In this document: one piece after another, positions 17,240 through 26,592 of the stretch
Position numbering within the stretch: the stretch's first letter is position 1
How the letters are laid out: each line of letters begins with the position of its first letter
Origin: Pedobacter sp. JY14-1
GTDB taxonomy: Bacteria > Bacteroidota > Bacteroidia > Sphingobacteriales > Sphingobacteriaceae
Direction of reading: 5' to 3'
Assembly (NCBI RefSeq): GCF_029269825.1
Contig: NZ_JARJHU010000005.1
Location: 310,001-374,000, forward strand
DNA length: 64,000 bases
Made by a program: the position numbers and the translations under genes
The notes under the pieces: model-generated
What the model saw: only the letters and a program-made list of their open reading frames with translations
The model's database searches: none
Told to the model about the DNA's origin: nothing

Positions 17240-17716
17240 ATGAGCACTCAATATCTAGACCAGACCGACCGCGAAATCCTAAAGCTGCTTCAACAGGACG
17301 CAAAGCTTACCAGTAAAGAAATTGCCGCAAAACTGCGCCGCAGGCCCAGCACTATTTTTACGAGATTTAACCGTTTGAAGAACCTGGGTTATATTAAAGA
17401 CAGCGTAACACTCATCGACAGAGAAAAACTGACCGGCCTGATGATCGTTTTCATCAACGTACAACTCGCCGATCACAGTTCAGGGGCACTCACCGTATTT
17501 CAGGAACAGATCAGGGTACATCAGGAGGTCATGGAATGTTACCATACCACCGGACAGATCGACTTCGTTCTTAAGATTGTCGTACAGGATATGCTCGCTT
17601 ACAAGGAATTCCTGATCCAGAAGCTCTCAAAGATGACAAATGTACAAGCCTATACCAGTCATTTTGTGATCAATGAAGCCAAAAGGGAACTTGCTTACCC
17701 GCTGGAAAACATATAA
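17240..17716 (+). CDS. Lrp/AsnC-family transcriptional regulator
   Basis: 158 residues. N-terminal winged HTH (TDREILKLLQQDAKLTSKEI with RRRPSTIFTRFNRLKNLGYI) followed by the ligand-binding RAM domain (MIVFINVQLADH to MECYHTTGQIDFVLKIVVQD). The family senses amino acids or other small molecules as octamers or dimers. It is divergent from GH127 and convergent with the fucosidase, with which it shares a bidirectional terminator. The target genes are not evident from position. Confidence 0.92.
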   Translation: MSTQYLDQTDREILKLLQQDAKLTSKEIAAKLRRRPSTIFTRFNRLKNLGYIKDSVTLIDREKLTGLMIVFINVQLADHSSGALTVFQEQIRVHQEVMECYHTTGQIDFVLKIVVQDMLAYKEFLIQKLSKMTNVQAYTSHFVINEAKRELAYPLENI

Positions 17717-17730
17717 CATTCATCGGAATA

Positions 17731-17762
17731 AAAAAGGGCCTTCCTGTCGGAAGGCCCTTTTC
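17731..17762. terminator. Bidirectional terminator between lrp-like and fucosidase genes
   Basis: Long perfect stem with arms AAAAGGGCCTTCC and GGAAGGCCCTTTT around loop TGTC, flanked by A and T runs. It lies between two convergent stop codons (17716 and 17763), so it should end both transcripts. Confidence 0.92.
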
Positions 17763-19214
17763 TTAAAGTGCATTTTCCAGTTTCAGCACAATCAGCTTTT
17801 CCGGCACATCTCCGGGCTTCAGGCCTGAAAGGTCTACAACCGCATCCTTACCTGATTTCTTCAGATTCAGTTTCGCGTTACTACCCAGTATACTTACCTT
17901 AACACCTACTCTTGGATTCAGGCCACGTACTTTAAGAACCGGGCTGTAGGCAGGATAAATACAAAACAGATCCTTACCCTTCACCGTATAAAAAGCCTCT
18001 ACATAAGCCTGTTCCTTTGTCGGCTGCACCATTTTGGCAATATCATATCCAGCCATATAGCTTTTACCGCTTTTTTCAGGCATCTTGCCTTCGCTCCACT
18101 GATACGATTGTTTATATGCTTCTGTCCCATATATCGCCTCGCCGTTTATGGTAAGCCAGCTTCCGATATCTGTCAATCGCTGCTGCATGATCACGGGGAT
18201 ACGCCCGTCGGCGGTTGGACCGATATCCAACAGCAGGTTCCCGCCCCTGGATACAATGTCTACCAGCATCAGGATCAGATCATGGCTGGTTTTGTAATCC
18301 TCCAGCTTTTCATTCCTGTTATAACCGTACGAATGACCTATTCCCCTGCTTTCTTCCCAGATTACATTTGGGTCCATACCACTTCCATACTCAGAAGTTG
18401 TATAAGTAGAAGCCGTATTCTTCTCCCTGGTATTGCTGCCCCACCGGTCGTTCACCACCACTTCCTTAGCCACAGGTGATTCATTATAGAGCCAAGCCAG
18501 GAGTTCAGGACTGTTCCACTCCGTATCCTTGAGGTCCCATTCTCCGTCTGAAAATATTACAGATGGCTTGTACCGGGTGACCAGGTCTTTAAATTGGGGG
18601 AACATGTGTTCTTTTACATACTTTTGCCGGTCCTGTTTCCAGACGGGGTTGTACCACTCATAGAGCGAATAATAATAACCCATCTTTAATCCTGCATCGC
18701 GGACCGCACTGGTCAGATCGCCCAGCAGGTCGCGCTTTGGCGTACCGCTTACCGCATTCCAGGGCCTTCCCCAGCTTTTATCCGCTTCCTTGCTGTCCCA
18801 GAGCGCATAACCTTCATGGTGCTTGGAAGTTAATACCACATATCTGGCGCCCGAACGCTTAAACACATCGGCCCACTGCTTCGGATCAAAGAGTTCTGCA
18901 TGAAAACGCTTTTCAAATTGAGGGTATTCAAAGTCGGCACCAAAATTCTTGTTATGAAAATCAAGAAAATTCTTCGATTTCTCCATGATCCGGTACCAGT
19001 ACCATTCAGAATAGCTTTCGCCGCTGTTTTCAATTACAGGAGCAAAGGAAGGTACTGCATAGACGCCCCAATGGATAAAGATCCCGAATTTGTCCTGGTG
19101 AAACCACCCGGGTATCTTTCTTTGGTTCAAGGAATTCCAGTTTGGCTCATATTTCTGGCCCTGCGCCACTCCCATAGACAAAGCCATAAAAAGGATGGTA
19201 AATAACTTCTTCAT
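17763..19214 (-). CDS. Alpha-L-fucosidase, GH29, secreted
   Basis: 483 residues with signal peptide (MKKLFTILFMALSMGVAQGQ). GH29 retaining fucosidases release L-fucose from glycan ends. Family features are KFGIFIHWGVYAVPSFAP near residue 43, TSKHHEGYALWDS at 129-141 and the probable nucleophile Asp223 in PSVIFSDGEWD. The C-terminal beta-sandwich is short. It would act in the periplasm or at the surface on fucosylated plant or host glycans. A -7-like TATCTTGG lies upstream of the start. It stands alone between two terminator or spacer regions, with no sulfatase or SusCD pair beside it. Confidence 0.9.
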   Translation of the reverse strand: MKKLFTILFMALSMGVAQGQKYEPNWNSLNQRKIPGWFHQDKFGIFIHWGVYAVPSFAPVIENSGESYSEWYWYRIMEKSKNFLDFHNKNFGADFEYPQFEKRFHAELFDPKQWADVFKRSGARYVVLTSKHHEGYALWDSKEADKSWGRPWNAVSGTPKRDLLGDLTSAVRDAGLKMGYYYSLYEWYNPVWKQDRQKYVKEHMFPQFKDLVTRYKPSVIFSDGEWDLKDTEWNSPELLAWLYNESPVAKEVVVNDRWGSNTREKNTASTYTTSEYGSGMDPNVIWEESRGIGHSYGYNRNEKLEDYKTSHDLILMLVDIVSRGGNLLLDIGPTADGRIPVIMQQRLTDIGSWLTINGEAIYGTEAYKQSYQWSEGKMPEKSGKSYMAGYDIAKMVQPTKEQAYVEAFYTVKGKDLFCIYPAYSPVLKVRGLNPRVGVKVSILGSNAKLNLKKSGKDAVVDLSGLKPGDVPEKLIVLKLENAL

Positions 19215-19257
19215 ATTTGGTTTGTGTGTAATTTACCATCCAAGATAGGTATTTCCG

Positions 19258-19794
19258 CTAAACTTTTAGCGTACCTTCTATGGAATCGTCAAGCGTTCTG
19301 CCAATAGCCGCTCCGATCATCATCTTGATGCCTGCCACCAGGTTGCCGTTTTTATTGTCCCAGTAATAACCAGAGGCGGGCGCAACCTTGATCAGGGATA
19401 TCCTTGGATCACTTTCCCCTTCGGTAAACCAGGTCTTCATAATTGGGTTCCACAGCTCCCTGATCTTATCCCTGTCTCCAGATATCTCCGCCTCACCTGT
19501 CAGATACAGAAAATCCGAATGTTTAGAGCCCTGAAAATAAAGTTTCACACGATTGTCCAGTGCAATCTCCGCATTGGCATGGCTGTCATTGGCACTCATG
19601 ATCCACAGTATGCCCTCCTCATCTATTTGCTGTACCGTCATGGGACGTACCCCCGCAGAAGGTCCGTTTGCAGGTTCTGTGCAGAAGAAACATACGTCCG
19701 ACTGTTTTATGATTTCACGGATCTTTTCGATGGCGTCATACTGGCTCAGGTTTTCTGTATTGTGTTCCGGCTGGTTTTGATTGATGCTGTTCAT
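19258..19794 (-). CDS. Pyridoxamine 5'-phosphate oxidase-fold protein (general stress protein 26-like)
   Basis: 178 residues from the ATG at 19794 (MNSINQNQPEHNTENLSQ); an upstream in-frame extension to 19821 adds nine residues with no family match. Split-barrel flavin-binding fold of the PNPOx superfamily, with FFCTEPANGPSAGVRPMTVQQID and GILWIMSANDSHANAEI as landmarks. Proteins of this kind bind FMN, FAD or F420 and are stress-linked, but the reaction is not known. It is followed 17 nt after the end of the rnhA gene on the same strand. Confidence 0.85.
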   Translation of the reverse strand: MNSINQNQPEHNTENLSQYDAIEKIREIIKQSDVCFFCTEPANGPSAGVRPMTVQQIDEEGILWIMSANDSHANAEIALDNRVKLYFQGSKHSDFLYLTGEAEISGDRDKIRELWNPIMKTWFTEGESDPRISLIKVAPASGYYWDNKNGNLVAGIKMMIGAAIGRTLDDSIEGTLKV

Positions 19795-19838
19795 AGTTAT
19801 GTTTTTTTTCTGAACTAACAACGGAAAGCCGGATTTTG

Positions 19839-20315
19839 TTACAGTAAACCTGATTTACCCTGTTCTGCCTCAAATTCTGCATCAATAGCCAGTGCCGTTC
19901 GGTTCCGGGAAGCAGCTACAGCGAGCTGGTCACAGCGCTCATTCTCGGGATGGTTATTGTGTCCTTTCACCCATACGAACTTCACTTCATGAAGCCTGTA
20001 GACCTGCAGGAACCTCATCCACAAATCCTTATTCTTTTTGCCTTTAAACCCTGTCCTTACCCAACCAAAAACCCATTTCTTTTCGACAGAATCGATCACA
20101 TACTTAGAATCTGAGAATACAGTTACCTGCTGTCCCGGAGATTTCAACGCACTAAGGCCTACGATCACGGCCATCAGTTCCATCCGGTTATTTGTCGTCA
20201 TTCTGTACCCCCCACTCAGTTCCTTATAATGCGCGCCAGCGCGCAGGATAACGCCATATCCTCCGGGCCCCGGATTGCCGCTTGCCGCTCCGTCGGTAAA
20301 GATCTCAATCATCAT
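19839..20315 (-). CDS. rnhA: Ribonuclease HI
   Basis: 158 residues from ATG 20313-20315 (MMIEIFTDGAASGNPGPGGYG). Degrades the RNA strand of RNA-DNA hybrids. Catalytic acids are visible as the Asp in FTDGAASGN, the Glu in NRMELMAVIVGL, the Asp in FSDSKYVID and a late Asp in ERCDQLAV; the HNNHPENE loop is present. An exact -7 box (TAGCTTTG, minus strand, 20322-20329) lies 6 nt before this start, which rules against the longer in-frame start at 20351 and implies a leader of only a nucleotide or two. Confidence 0.95.
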   Translation of the reverse strand: MMIEIFTDGAASGNPGPGGYGVILRAGAHYKELSGGYRMTTNNRMELMAVIVGLSALKSPGQQVTVFSDSKYVIDSVEKKWVFGWVRTGFKGKKNKDLWMRFLQVYRLHEVKFVWVKGHNNHPENERCDQLAVAASRNRTALAIDAEFEAEQGKSGLL

Positions 20316-20321
20316 AAGCCG

Positions 20322-20329
20322 CAAAGCTA
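20322..20329 (-). promoter_or_regulatory. -7 box of rnhA
   Basis: TAGCTTTG on the minus strand, exact TAnnTTTG match, 6 nt before the rnhA ATG. It decides the start codon at 20315, because the longer frame would begin upstream of the promoter. No clear -33 element. Confidence 0.45.
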
Positions 20330-20458
20330 GCTTTTTACCGGGAATTGCCATAGTGCGCCACTACTTGCCTGTCACTGCTTTCATACCTGCTTTATTGCAT
20401 TATATGCTTAAAAACTGGTTGTCTGACTACATACTTTCCCGCTATTGGCACCGGCCTG

Positions 20459-20466
20459 TAGTTTTG
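20459..20466 (+). promoter_or_regulatory. -7 box of the T9SS surface protein gene
   Basis: TAGTTTTG, exact TAnnTTTG match, 14 nt before the ATG at 20481. A TTG codon in the same frame at 20445 lies upstream of this box, so the ATG is the better start. No clear -33 element. Confidence 0.4.
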
Positions 20467-20480
20467 CCCAAAAAAAACCT

Positions 20481-23400
20481 ATGAACAAACGGAACTTTTG
20501 TCTCAATGCGCTATCCCGCAGGGTCATAGTTTTAACAGCATCATTTTGCATTTCATTAGGTACACCCGTACTTAAGGCACAACGCATCTTCGATAACAAC
20601 TCATTCCGCGCTCCCCTGAACCTGCCCACGGACGGTAATTCTCCCCGCTATCTTGCATCAGGCGATCTGAACGGCGACGGTAAGCCAGATATTGTGGTCA
20701 GCAATACCGAAAGCAATTCAATTACGATCTTCCCTAATGCTTCAGCACCAGGAAGCATTAGCTTCGCTCCTAAAATAGTGTTGCCGACAGTACCGGCTAC
20801 GGGCGCTACATCCGGAGTTACGGTCAAAGACCTCGATGGCGACGGAAAGCCGGACATCATTGTTGCCAACGCAGTAGACAGAAGCCTGACCATTTATCAT
20901 AATACGACAACAGATGCGGCCTCGGTCACCTTCACTTCCAGCAGCATTACGCTGGGTGGCATACTTTATCCATTTGCTACAGTTGTATCGGACTTTAATG
21001 GTGACGGAAAACCGGAAATAGCGGTATCTACAGGGGCCAACAGCATCGTTTCCAATATCGTGATACTTCCTAACCTGTCAATACCGGGGCAAATGAGCTT
21101 CGGCCCGGCGCAAGTGTTTGAATGTGGTCCCGCCAATTCAATCGCAAATTTCTTCGATGCATCAGACCTCAATGCGGATGGCAAGCCAGATCTCGCCATT
21201 ACAGTGGGAAATAACGGAAAACTATCGATAATACTCAACACTTCCCCAGCCGGAGGTCAGCTCGCCTTTACCGATCCCGTCTTCTTTGATAACGGCGCGC
21301 AGCCTAAAGGGCTTAAGATTGCTGATATGGACAGTGACGGCAAACCCGACATCGTGGTCAGCCAGGCAAACAGCCTCGTTGTGTTCAGAAATAACCATAC
21401 AGGATCAGGGCCTTTCACCTTAGATACGCCGGTTCCCATTGGATACGCCAACTTTGGGCTGGATATAGCCGATCTGGACAACGATTCCAAACCAGACGTC
21501 ATTTCAAGTGCAATTGTCAATTCCGCTGTCTATGTGTCACGAAACAAATCAGTACCTGGACAAATTAATGCCAGCTCATTTAATGCTCAGATTACGCTGA
21601 ATACCGGTCAGACCTATACCCATCAGGTGATCGCGGCTGATCTTGACGGCGACGGTAAACCTGACCTGGTTGCGGCTAACCAGATCAGCCACTCTGTTTC
21701 CATATTCCGGAATACAATAGACATTACAGCTCCTGGTACGCCAGCGGGGCTAACCGCCCGTCCCGGCAGTACGCAGATTGTCCTTAGCTGGAATGCCGGA
21801 ACCGAACCAGACCTGGTCAGTTACAAAGTCTACGGTGGTACCAGCGCTGATCCTGCAACCCTGTTGGGTACTGTCGATGCCCCCACCAGAAAATTCACAG
21901 TGAGGGGCCTTACAAACGGTACAAAATACTATTTCCGGGTTTCAGCTGTCGACAATGTAAATAATGAAGGTACGCCATCTGCGAACGCCAGTGCGACTCC
22001 GGTATTCCCGCCTGCCATTACTGCCTTCAGCCCACTTTCAGGACCAGTAGGAACACCGGTAGTGATCACCGGAACAAATTTTAACAGTGACGCCTCGTCC
22101 AACGCCGTATTTTTTGGAAGTGTAAAGGCCGCAATAATCTCAGCTACTGAAGACCGCCTGGAAGTCAGCGTACCTTCGGGGGCCACTCATGAACCCATCA
22201 CGGTAATTAATACCGCATCTGATCTTATGGCTTCCTCAACACATGCTTTTAATATCACTTTCAACAACGCTAAAGGGCAGCCATTTGAAAATGGCAAAAC
22301 TTTTTCACCACAGGTCACATTTGAAGCAGGCGGCGGGCAGGCCAGCGAGATCAGGATAGCAGATCTTGACGGCGACGGAAAAACCGATATCATTGTCGGA
22401 AGCGGCAGTGTAAGCCGTTTCGCATTATACCGGAATACCTCATCGGCCGGTGGTTTCAATACCAGCACATTAGATCGGATCATCCTGGAAACACCTGGCA
22501 TGCAGACCAGCAGGTATGCAATCGGCGATGTCGATGTAGACGGCCGTCCGGACCTGCTTGTACCTTACGGAGCGCGTTTGTATGTTTTCAGAAACACATC
22601 GGCTACCGGAAACATTTCTTTTGACGCCCCTGAGGAATTTCTGATCGGCAGCTTTACCTACGGACTCGAAGTGGCTGACGTAGACGGAGATGGCAAGCCC
22701 GACCTGGTTGGTGGCAGCTCACAGGGAGGTTATACGACACTGGAAATCCTCCATAACATCAGTGATGGTGCCGGAACATTGGATTTCGCTGCACCGGTGT
22801 ACCTCAACAATCAGTCATTCGATCTCCTGTCTGTGAGCGATCTGGATGGCGACAACAAGCCGGACATTGTGGCTTCAGGAGGCTCGGGTATCTATATCTA
22901 CCGCAACCGCTGTGTTCCGGGGAAAATAGAGCCCGGCTCATTCGAAGCCCCATTCGTTCAGGCAGACAATTATGGTGTCCGGGACCTCACCACGGGCGAT
23001 ATCGATGGGGACGGAAAACCGGAAATCGCATTCAACGGATATCCCGGGCGGTCGGTCTCAGTCCTGAAAAACAATTCGTCTGCCGGTACCTTCAGTTTTA
23101 CCCAGACCGATCTGACTGCAGCAACAGGTACGCTTTGGAGCATCAGCATCAACGATATCGATGGAGACAGTAAGGCAGACCTGGTCGTTACTTCCGATGT
23201 CAGTCCTCAGTTGTCCCTTTTCAGGAACAACGGGACACCGGGCAATATTAGCTTTGAAAATGCGGAGGGTTTTGTTACCGGCGCTTCACGACCGGGCATT
23301 ACAGGCGATCTCGATAATGACGGTAAGCCTGACCTGGTAATGGCCGGAGGAAATTCACTTTACATTGCCCGCAACAACATCATCATTAAGGAAGACCAGA

Positions 23401-25163
23401 CGATTACCTTTGCCCCTTCACGTACTGTAACCTATGGCGACGCTGATTTTCCGGCTGGTGCGACCAGTACGAACAGTACGATACCCGTCACCTATAAAGG
23501 TAACAACGACCAGGTAGCTACGGTAAGCAGCGACGGCACCGTTCATATTGTGAAGCCAGGTAAGGTCAGCATTACCGCCAGCCAGGCAGGTAGTGACCTT
23601 TATCATCCTGCAACAGATGTGGTGCAGGAATTAACCGTTGCCAAAGCCGCCCAGACCATTACATTTGCGGCGACCCGCGCCATACCTTTCAATACCCCTG
23701 ATTTTGAGCCGGGAGCTGTAAGTAACAATCCGGGGATACCTGTTGTATACCTGAGTGATGACCCCGCTAACGCTGCAATTGTCAACGGAAAGATACATCT
23801 GCTGAAGCCCGGCTCGGTAACTATCAGGGCCACGCAGGCCGGAAATGACTACTACGAAGCGGCACCCGAGGTTGTTCAGGTACTCACGATCGGAAAGCTG
23901 AGCCAGCAGATCACCTTTGCCGGTACAAGGACAGAAGTATTTGGAACGCCTGACTTTGAGCCCGGGGCACAGAGCAGCAACAGTACAATACCGGTCGGTT
24001 ATGCAAGCGCAGACCCAGCCATAGCTACGATCGTCAACGGAAAAGTACATATCGTTAAGGCCGGTACGGTAAAGATCACTGCCAGTCAGCCGGGAAATGA
24101 GTTTTATGAAGCGGCTGCCAGTAGAGAACAGATACTGACCATTGCCAAGGCAGATCAGACCATCGCTTTTGCCGCTATTCCGGTTAAATATGAAGGTGAT
24201 GCAGACTATGACCCGGGTGCAGTTGCTTCATCGGGACTGACGGTCAGTTACCATTCCGATAATCCTGCTGTGGCTGCCATAGTAAATGGAAAGATACGCC
24301 TCCAGGGAAATGGTACAGCCAATATTACCGCCAGCCAGCCAGGCAATGAGAACTATAATCCGGCGCCGTCGGTCAGCCAGTTGATCCGGGTAACTTATTT
24401 CCAGGCCGAGATCATACCTGACGGCCCACTCAACTTCTGCGAAGGACAAAACGTAACCTTTACCGCCTCTGATGCCAGCAGTTACAGATGGCTGAAAGAT
24501 GGCCAGGCTATTAACGGACAAAGCGGCAAGACGCTGAAAGTTACCCAAAGCGGTAATTACACTGCAGAGCTGACCTTTACTAATGGTTTGCTCAAGACCA
24601 CCTCTGCAAAAACCGTTACTGTGTCGTCTGTTTCCGCCACCATCTCCTCTCCCTCCGGCACAGAGATAACCAGGGGCACGACATTGACACTGGAAGCTGC
24701 AGGAGGGGTCACCTTTAACTGGGAAGACGCCCCAGGTATAATTGGAGCAAGAAACGAGGCATCTTTGACCATACAGCCACAGCAAACTACCGTTTACAGG
24801 GTCAACGTCAGCAACAACCTGGGTTGCGGGGCCATCGCAGAAATTACCATAACTGTCAGGGACAAAGAACCTGAACCGCCGCAAAACCCAGTCATTACTG
24901 CCGGGAATATCATCACACCTAACGCAGACGGCATCAATGATACCTGGACCATAAAGAACATCGAGCTTTATAAAGGGAACCAGGTCAGGATCTTTGACCG
25001 TGCAGGCAGGTTGCTTTATTATAAAAAGGGCTATGCCAATGACTGGGACGGCACCTATAACGGAAGCCCGCTGGCGGAAGACACCTATTATTATATCCTG
25101 GATCCAGGTGACGGAAAAACGGTAATAAGGGGATTCATTACCCTTGTCCGGGACGGTCGCTAG
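20481..25163 (+). CDS. Giant VCBS/FG-GAP surface protein with T9SS type-B C-terminal domain
   Basis: 1560 residues. Signal peptide at 1-34 (ends VLKA). Order of domains: first FG-GAP/VCBS beta-propeller, about 45-415, with many Ca-binding repeats of the form DLNGDGKPDIVV; fibronectin type III, about 420-505; IPT/TIG, about 510-595; second VCBS propeller, about 610-960; four MBG/Big-like repeats of about 84 residues, 970-1310; Ig-like domains to about 1470. It ends with the gliding-motility-associated C-terminal domain (ITPNADGINDTWTIKNIELY), the type-B signal for the type IX secretion system. It should be exported and anchored or released at the surface. The next gene, a PorP/SprF protein, is the usual partner. 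Confidence 0.93.
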   Translation: MNKRNFCLNALSRRVIVLTASFCISLGTPVLKAQRIFDNNSFRAPLNLPTDGNSPRYLASGDLNGDGKPDIVVSNTESNSITIFPNASAPGSISFAPKIVLPTVPATGATSGVTVKDLDGDGKPDIIVANAVDRSLTIYHNTTTDAASVTFTSSSITLGGILYPFATVVSDFNGDGKPEIAVSTGANSIVSNIVILPNLSIPGQMSFGPAQVFECGPANSIANFFDASDLNADGKPDLAITVGNNGKLSIILNTSPAGGQLAFTDPVFFDNGAQPKGLKIADMDSDGKPDIVVSQANSLVVFRNNHTGSGPFTLDTPVPIGYANFGLDIADLDNDSKPDVISSAIVNSAVYVSRNKSVPGQINASSFNAQITLNTGQTYTHQVIAADLDGDGKPDLVAANQISHSVSIFRNTIDITAPGTPAGLTARPGSTQIVLSWNAGTEPDLVSYKVYGGTSADPATLLGTVDAPTRKFTVRGLTNGTKYYFRVSAVDNVNNEGTPSANASATPVFPPAITAFSPLSGPVGTPVVITGTNFNSDASSNAVFFGSVKAAIISATEDRLEVSVPSGATHEPITVINTASDLMASSTHAFNITFNNAKGQPFENGKTFSPQVTFEAGGGQASEIRIADLDGDGKTDIIVGSGSVSRFALYRNTSSAGGFNTSTLDRIILETPGMQTSRYAIGDVDVDGRPDLLVPYGARLYVFRNTSATGNISFDAPEEFLIGSFTYGLEVADVDGDGKPDLVGGSSQGGYTTLEILHNISDGAGTLDFAAPVYLNNQSFDLLSVSDLDGDNKPDIVASGGSGIYIYRNRCVPGKIEPGSFEAPFVQADNYGVRDLTTGDIDGDGKPEIAFNGYPGRSVSVLKNNSSAGTFSFTQTDLTAATGTLWSISINDIDGDSKADLVVTSDVSPQLSLFRNNGTPGNISFENAEGFVTGASRPGITGDLDNDGKPDLVMAGGNSLYIARNNIIIKEDQTITFAPSRTVTYGDADFPAGATSTNSTIPVTYKGNNDQVATVSSDGTVHIVKPGKVSITASQAGSDLYHPATDVVQELTVAKAAQTITFAATRAIPFNTPDFEPGAVSNNPGIPVVYLSDDPANAAIVNGKIHLLKPGSVTIRATQAGNDYYEAAPEVVQVLTIGKLSQQITFAGTRTEVFGTPDFEPGAQSSNSTIPVGYASADPAIATIVNGKVHIVKAGTVKITASQPGNEFYEAAASREQILTIAKADQTIAFAAIPVKYEGDADYDPGAVASSGLTVSYHSDNPAVAAIVNGKIRLQGNGTANITASQPGNENYNPAPSVSQLIRVTYFQAEIIPDGPLNFCEGQNVTFTASDASSYRWLKDGQAINGQSGKTLKVTQSGNYTAELTFTNGLLKTTSAKTVTVSSVSATISSPSGTEITRGTTLTLEAAGGVTFNWEDAPGIIGARNEASLTIQPQQTTVYRVNVSNNLGCGAIAEITITVRDKEPEPPQNPVITAGNIITPNADGINDTWTIKNIELYKGNQVRIFDRAGRLLYYKKGYANDWDGTYNGSPLAEDTYYYILDPGDGKTVIRGFITLVRDGR
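23391..24390 (+). repeat. Four tandem MBG-like coding repeats
   Basis: Four units inside the large surface protein begin near 23391, 23646, 23901 and 24150, a period of about 250-255 bp (84-85 residues). Each starts with a QTITFA-like strand, followed by a DFEPGA-like turn and ITASQAG, and ends with EQLTVAKA-like linkers. The fourth unit is the most diverged. The variation between units shows they are old duplications rather than recent slippage. Confidence 0.8.
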
Positions 25164-25184
25164 CTTACCATTTACATCTTATAT

Positions 25185-26078
25185 ATGAAACTCAGACATA
25201 TCCTTCTTTTTATTGCGGCCCCGATGTTTGTGCCGTTACTGACCAGCGCACAGCTGAATCCTCCTGCGGGACAATATTTTTTCAACCAGTATCTTGCAAA
25301 TCCTGCAATGGGGGGCCTCAGGAGCGGGCTCACCTTCAGTGCAATGATAAGGAAGCAATTTTCAAATACGCCGGGCGGGCCGATGTCCCAGTCACTCACC
25401 GGCGAATACCAGCTAAGTCCCAGGGCAGCCATAGGGGTCAATCTGTTCAATGACAAAGCCGGGCTGCTCAGGCAAACCAAAGGATTTGGTACGTTTTCCT
25501 ATCATATCCCGCTGAATGTAAGTGGTTCCCACCTGCACTTCGGACTTGGTGCAGGATTTATGAATGAGCGCATCAATCCTGCAGATATCCAGGGAGATAT
25601 AGATCCCTCTGTTGCCAGGTTAAATGACCGAGAGACCTTTCTGGACGGCTCCTTTGGCATTGCCTTCACTTCTTCTGCATTTTCCCTGCAGGCAGCAGTA
25701 CCGCATCTGAAGCAGGTTTTCGCCAGAGAACAGGAAAGGATCACTGTCGACCGGGCATTACTTTTCAGTGCGGCGGCCTACAGGTTTTCGTTTGAGGAAG
25801 GGATGGACAGCTGGTTTGTAGAGCCTAAGGCAGCATTCAGGCTGATCAAGGGTGCAGACCACATTGTTGATGCAGGGGTACAGGTAGGTCTGATGCAGGG
25901 CCGGCTCCGGTTCCTCTCCGTTTACCACTCTTCTAAGGCCGCAAGTTTCGGATTTGGTTTTAGCGGACTGTCCGGATTAGACTTCCAAGCCATCTACACC
26001 GCTCCCACTACCGCCACCACTCGTGGCCTCGGCAACAATTTCGAGGTAAATGTAGCCTTCCACTTTCCCGGAGAATAG
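25185..26078 (+). CDS. PorP/SprF-family type IX secretion membrane protein
   Basis: 297 residues with a signal peptide (LLFIAAPMFVPLLTSAQ) and the family opening QYFFNQYLANPAMGG, then alternating beta strands of an outer-membrane barrel ending in FEVNVAFHFPGE. PorP/SprF proteins assist secretion or anchoring of type-B T9SS cargo. It begins 21 nt after the giant protein gene, so the two are co-transcribed as cargo and partner. It is convergent with the His/Gly-rich protein gene, with 9 nt between stop codons. Confidence 0.93.
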   Translation: MKLRHILLFIAAPMFVPLLTSAQLNPPAGQYFFNQYLANPAMGGLRSGLTFSAMIRKQFSNTPGGPMSQSLTGEYQLSPRAAIGVNLFNDKAGLLRQTKGFGTFSYHIPLNVSGSHLHFGLGAGFMNERINPADIQGDIDPSVARLNDRETFLDGSFGIAFTSSAFSLQAAVPHLKQVFAREQERITVDRALLFSAAAYRFSFEEGMDSWFVEPKAAFRLIKGADHIVDAGVQVGLMQGRLRFLSVYHSSKAASFGFGFSGLSGLDFQAIYTAPTTATTRGLGNNFEVNVAFHFPGE

Positions 26079-26087
26079 CGCATAACC

Positions 26088-26585
26088 TCAGTGTTTGCCA
26101 TGGCCATGGCCTCGCCCGCCACCATTACCCCTGCCCTGGCCATCATGCCTTTTATAATGGCCTTTGGCCTTCCCCGGGTGTCCTTTCACCACAAAATACT
26201 TCGGCTCCCTGCTATTCCTGATCACAAGCTGGTTGTGCATCGATCTGTAACCAGCATATTTCACTTTGTGATCATTAAAGTAACGGTAGGGACGTGGCGA
26301 ATTGAGCACCACCTTGTACCCCCTGTAGAGGTTATAACCTGCATATCTTGGAGGCAGCCCTGAGGAAAATACCCATTGCCCGTTGCTGAGATAAATGAAC
26401 TGATGCCGGGGCACAGAATAATAAGTCTCTATCTCTGGCAGATAATAATAATCGGCATAATCATACCCGGCTGGCCCCCAGAGAGGCTGGGAGCCGATGT
26501 TTACATTGATACTGACTTGTGCCTTTGCTTTCGGGACAACCGCTGCGGTAAGTCCAAAGCATATGATGAAGATGATTTTTTTCAT
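26088..26585 (-). CDS. Exported protein with Tyr-rich core and His/Gly/Lys-rich tail
   Basis: 165 residues. Signal peptide (IIFICFGLTAAVVPKAKAQ-like, about residues 1-22), then INVNIGSQPLWGPAGYDYAD and the aromatic segment YYYLPEIETYYSVPRHQFIY, a pattern I know from many uncharacterised Bacteroidota proteins. The last 30 residues are rich in Gly, His, Lys and Arg (KGHYKRHDGQGRGNGGG and GHGHGKH), possibly metal- or polyanion-binding. It follows the DUF4382 lipoprotein gene by 7 nt and is likely co-transcribed. Function unknown. Confidence 0.82.
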   Translation of the reverse strand: MKKIIFIICFGLTAAVVPKAKAQVSINVNIGSQPLWGPAGYDYADYYYLPEIETYYSVPRHQFIYLSNGQWVFSSGLPPRYAGYNLYRGYKVVLNSPRPYRYFNDHKVKYAGYRSMHNQLVIRNSREPKYFVVKGHPGKAKGHYKRHDGQGRGNGGGRGHGHGKH

Positions 26586-26592
26586 GTTTACA

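Noticed and set aside
20316-20351. Longer rnhA start
   Set aside because: An exact -7 box at 20322-20329 lies inside this extension, and RNase HI normally begins at IEIFTDG.
20445-20480. TTG start of the giant T9SS protein
   Set aside because: It lies upstream of the -7 box at 20459-20466 and breaks the signal peptide.
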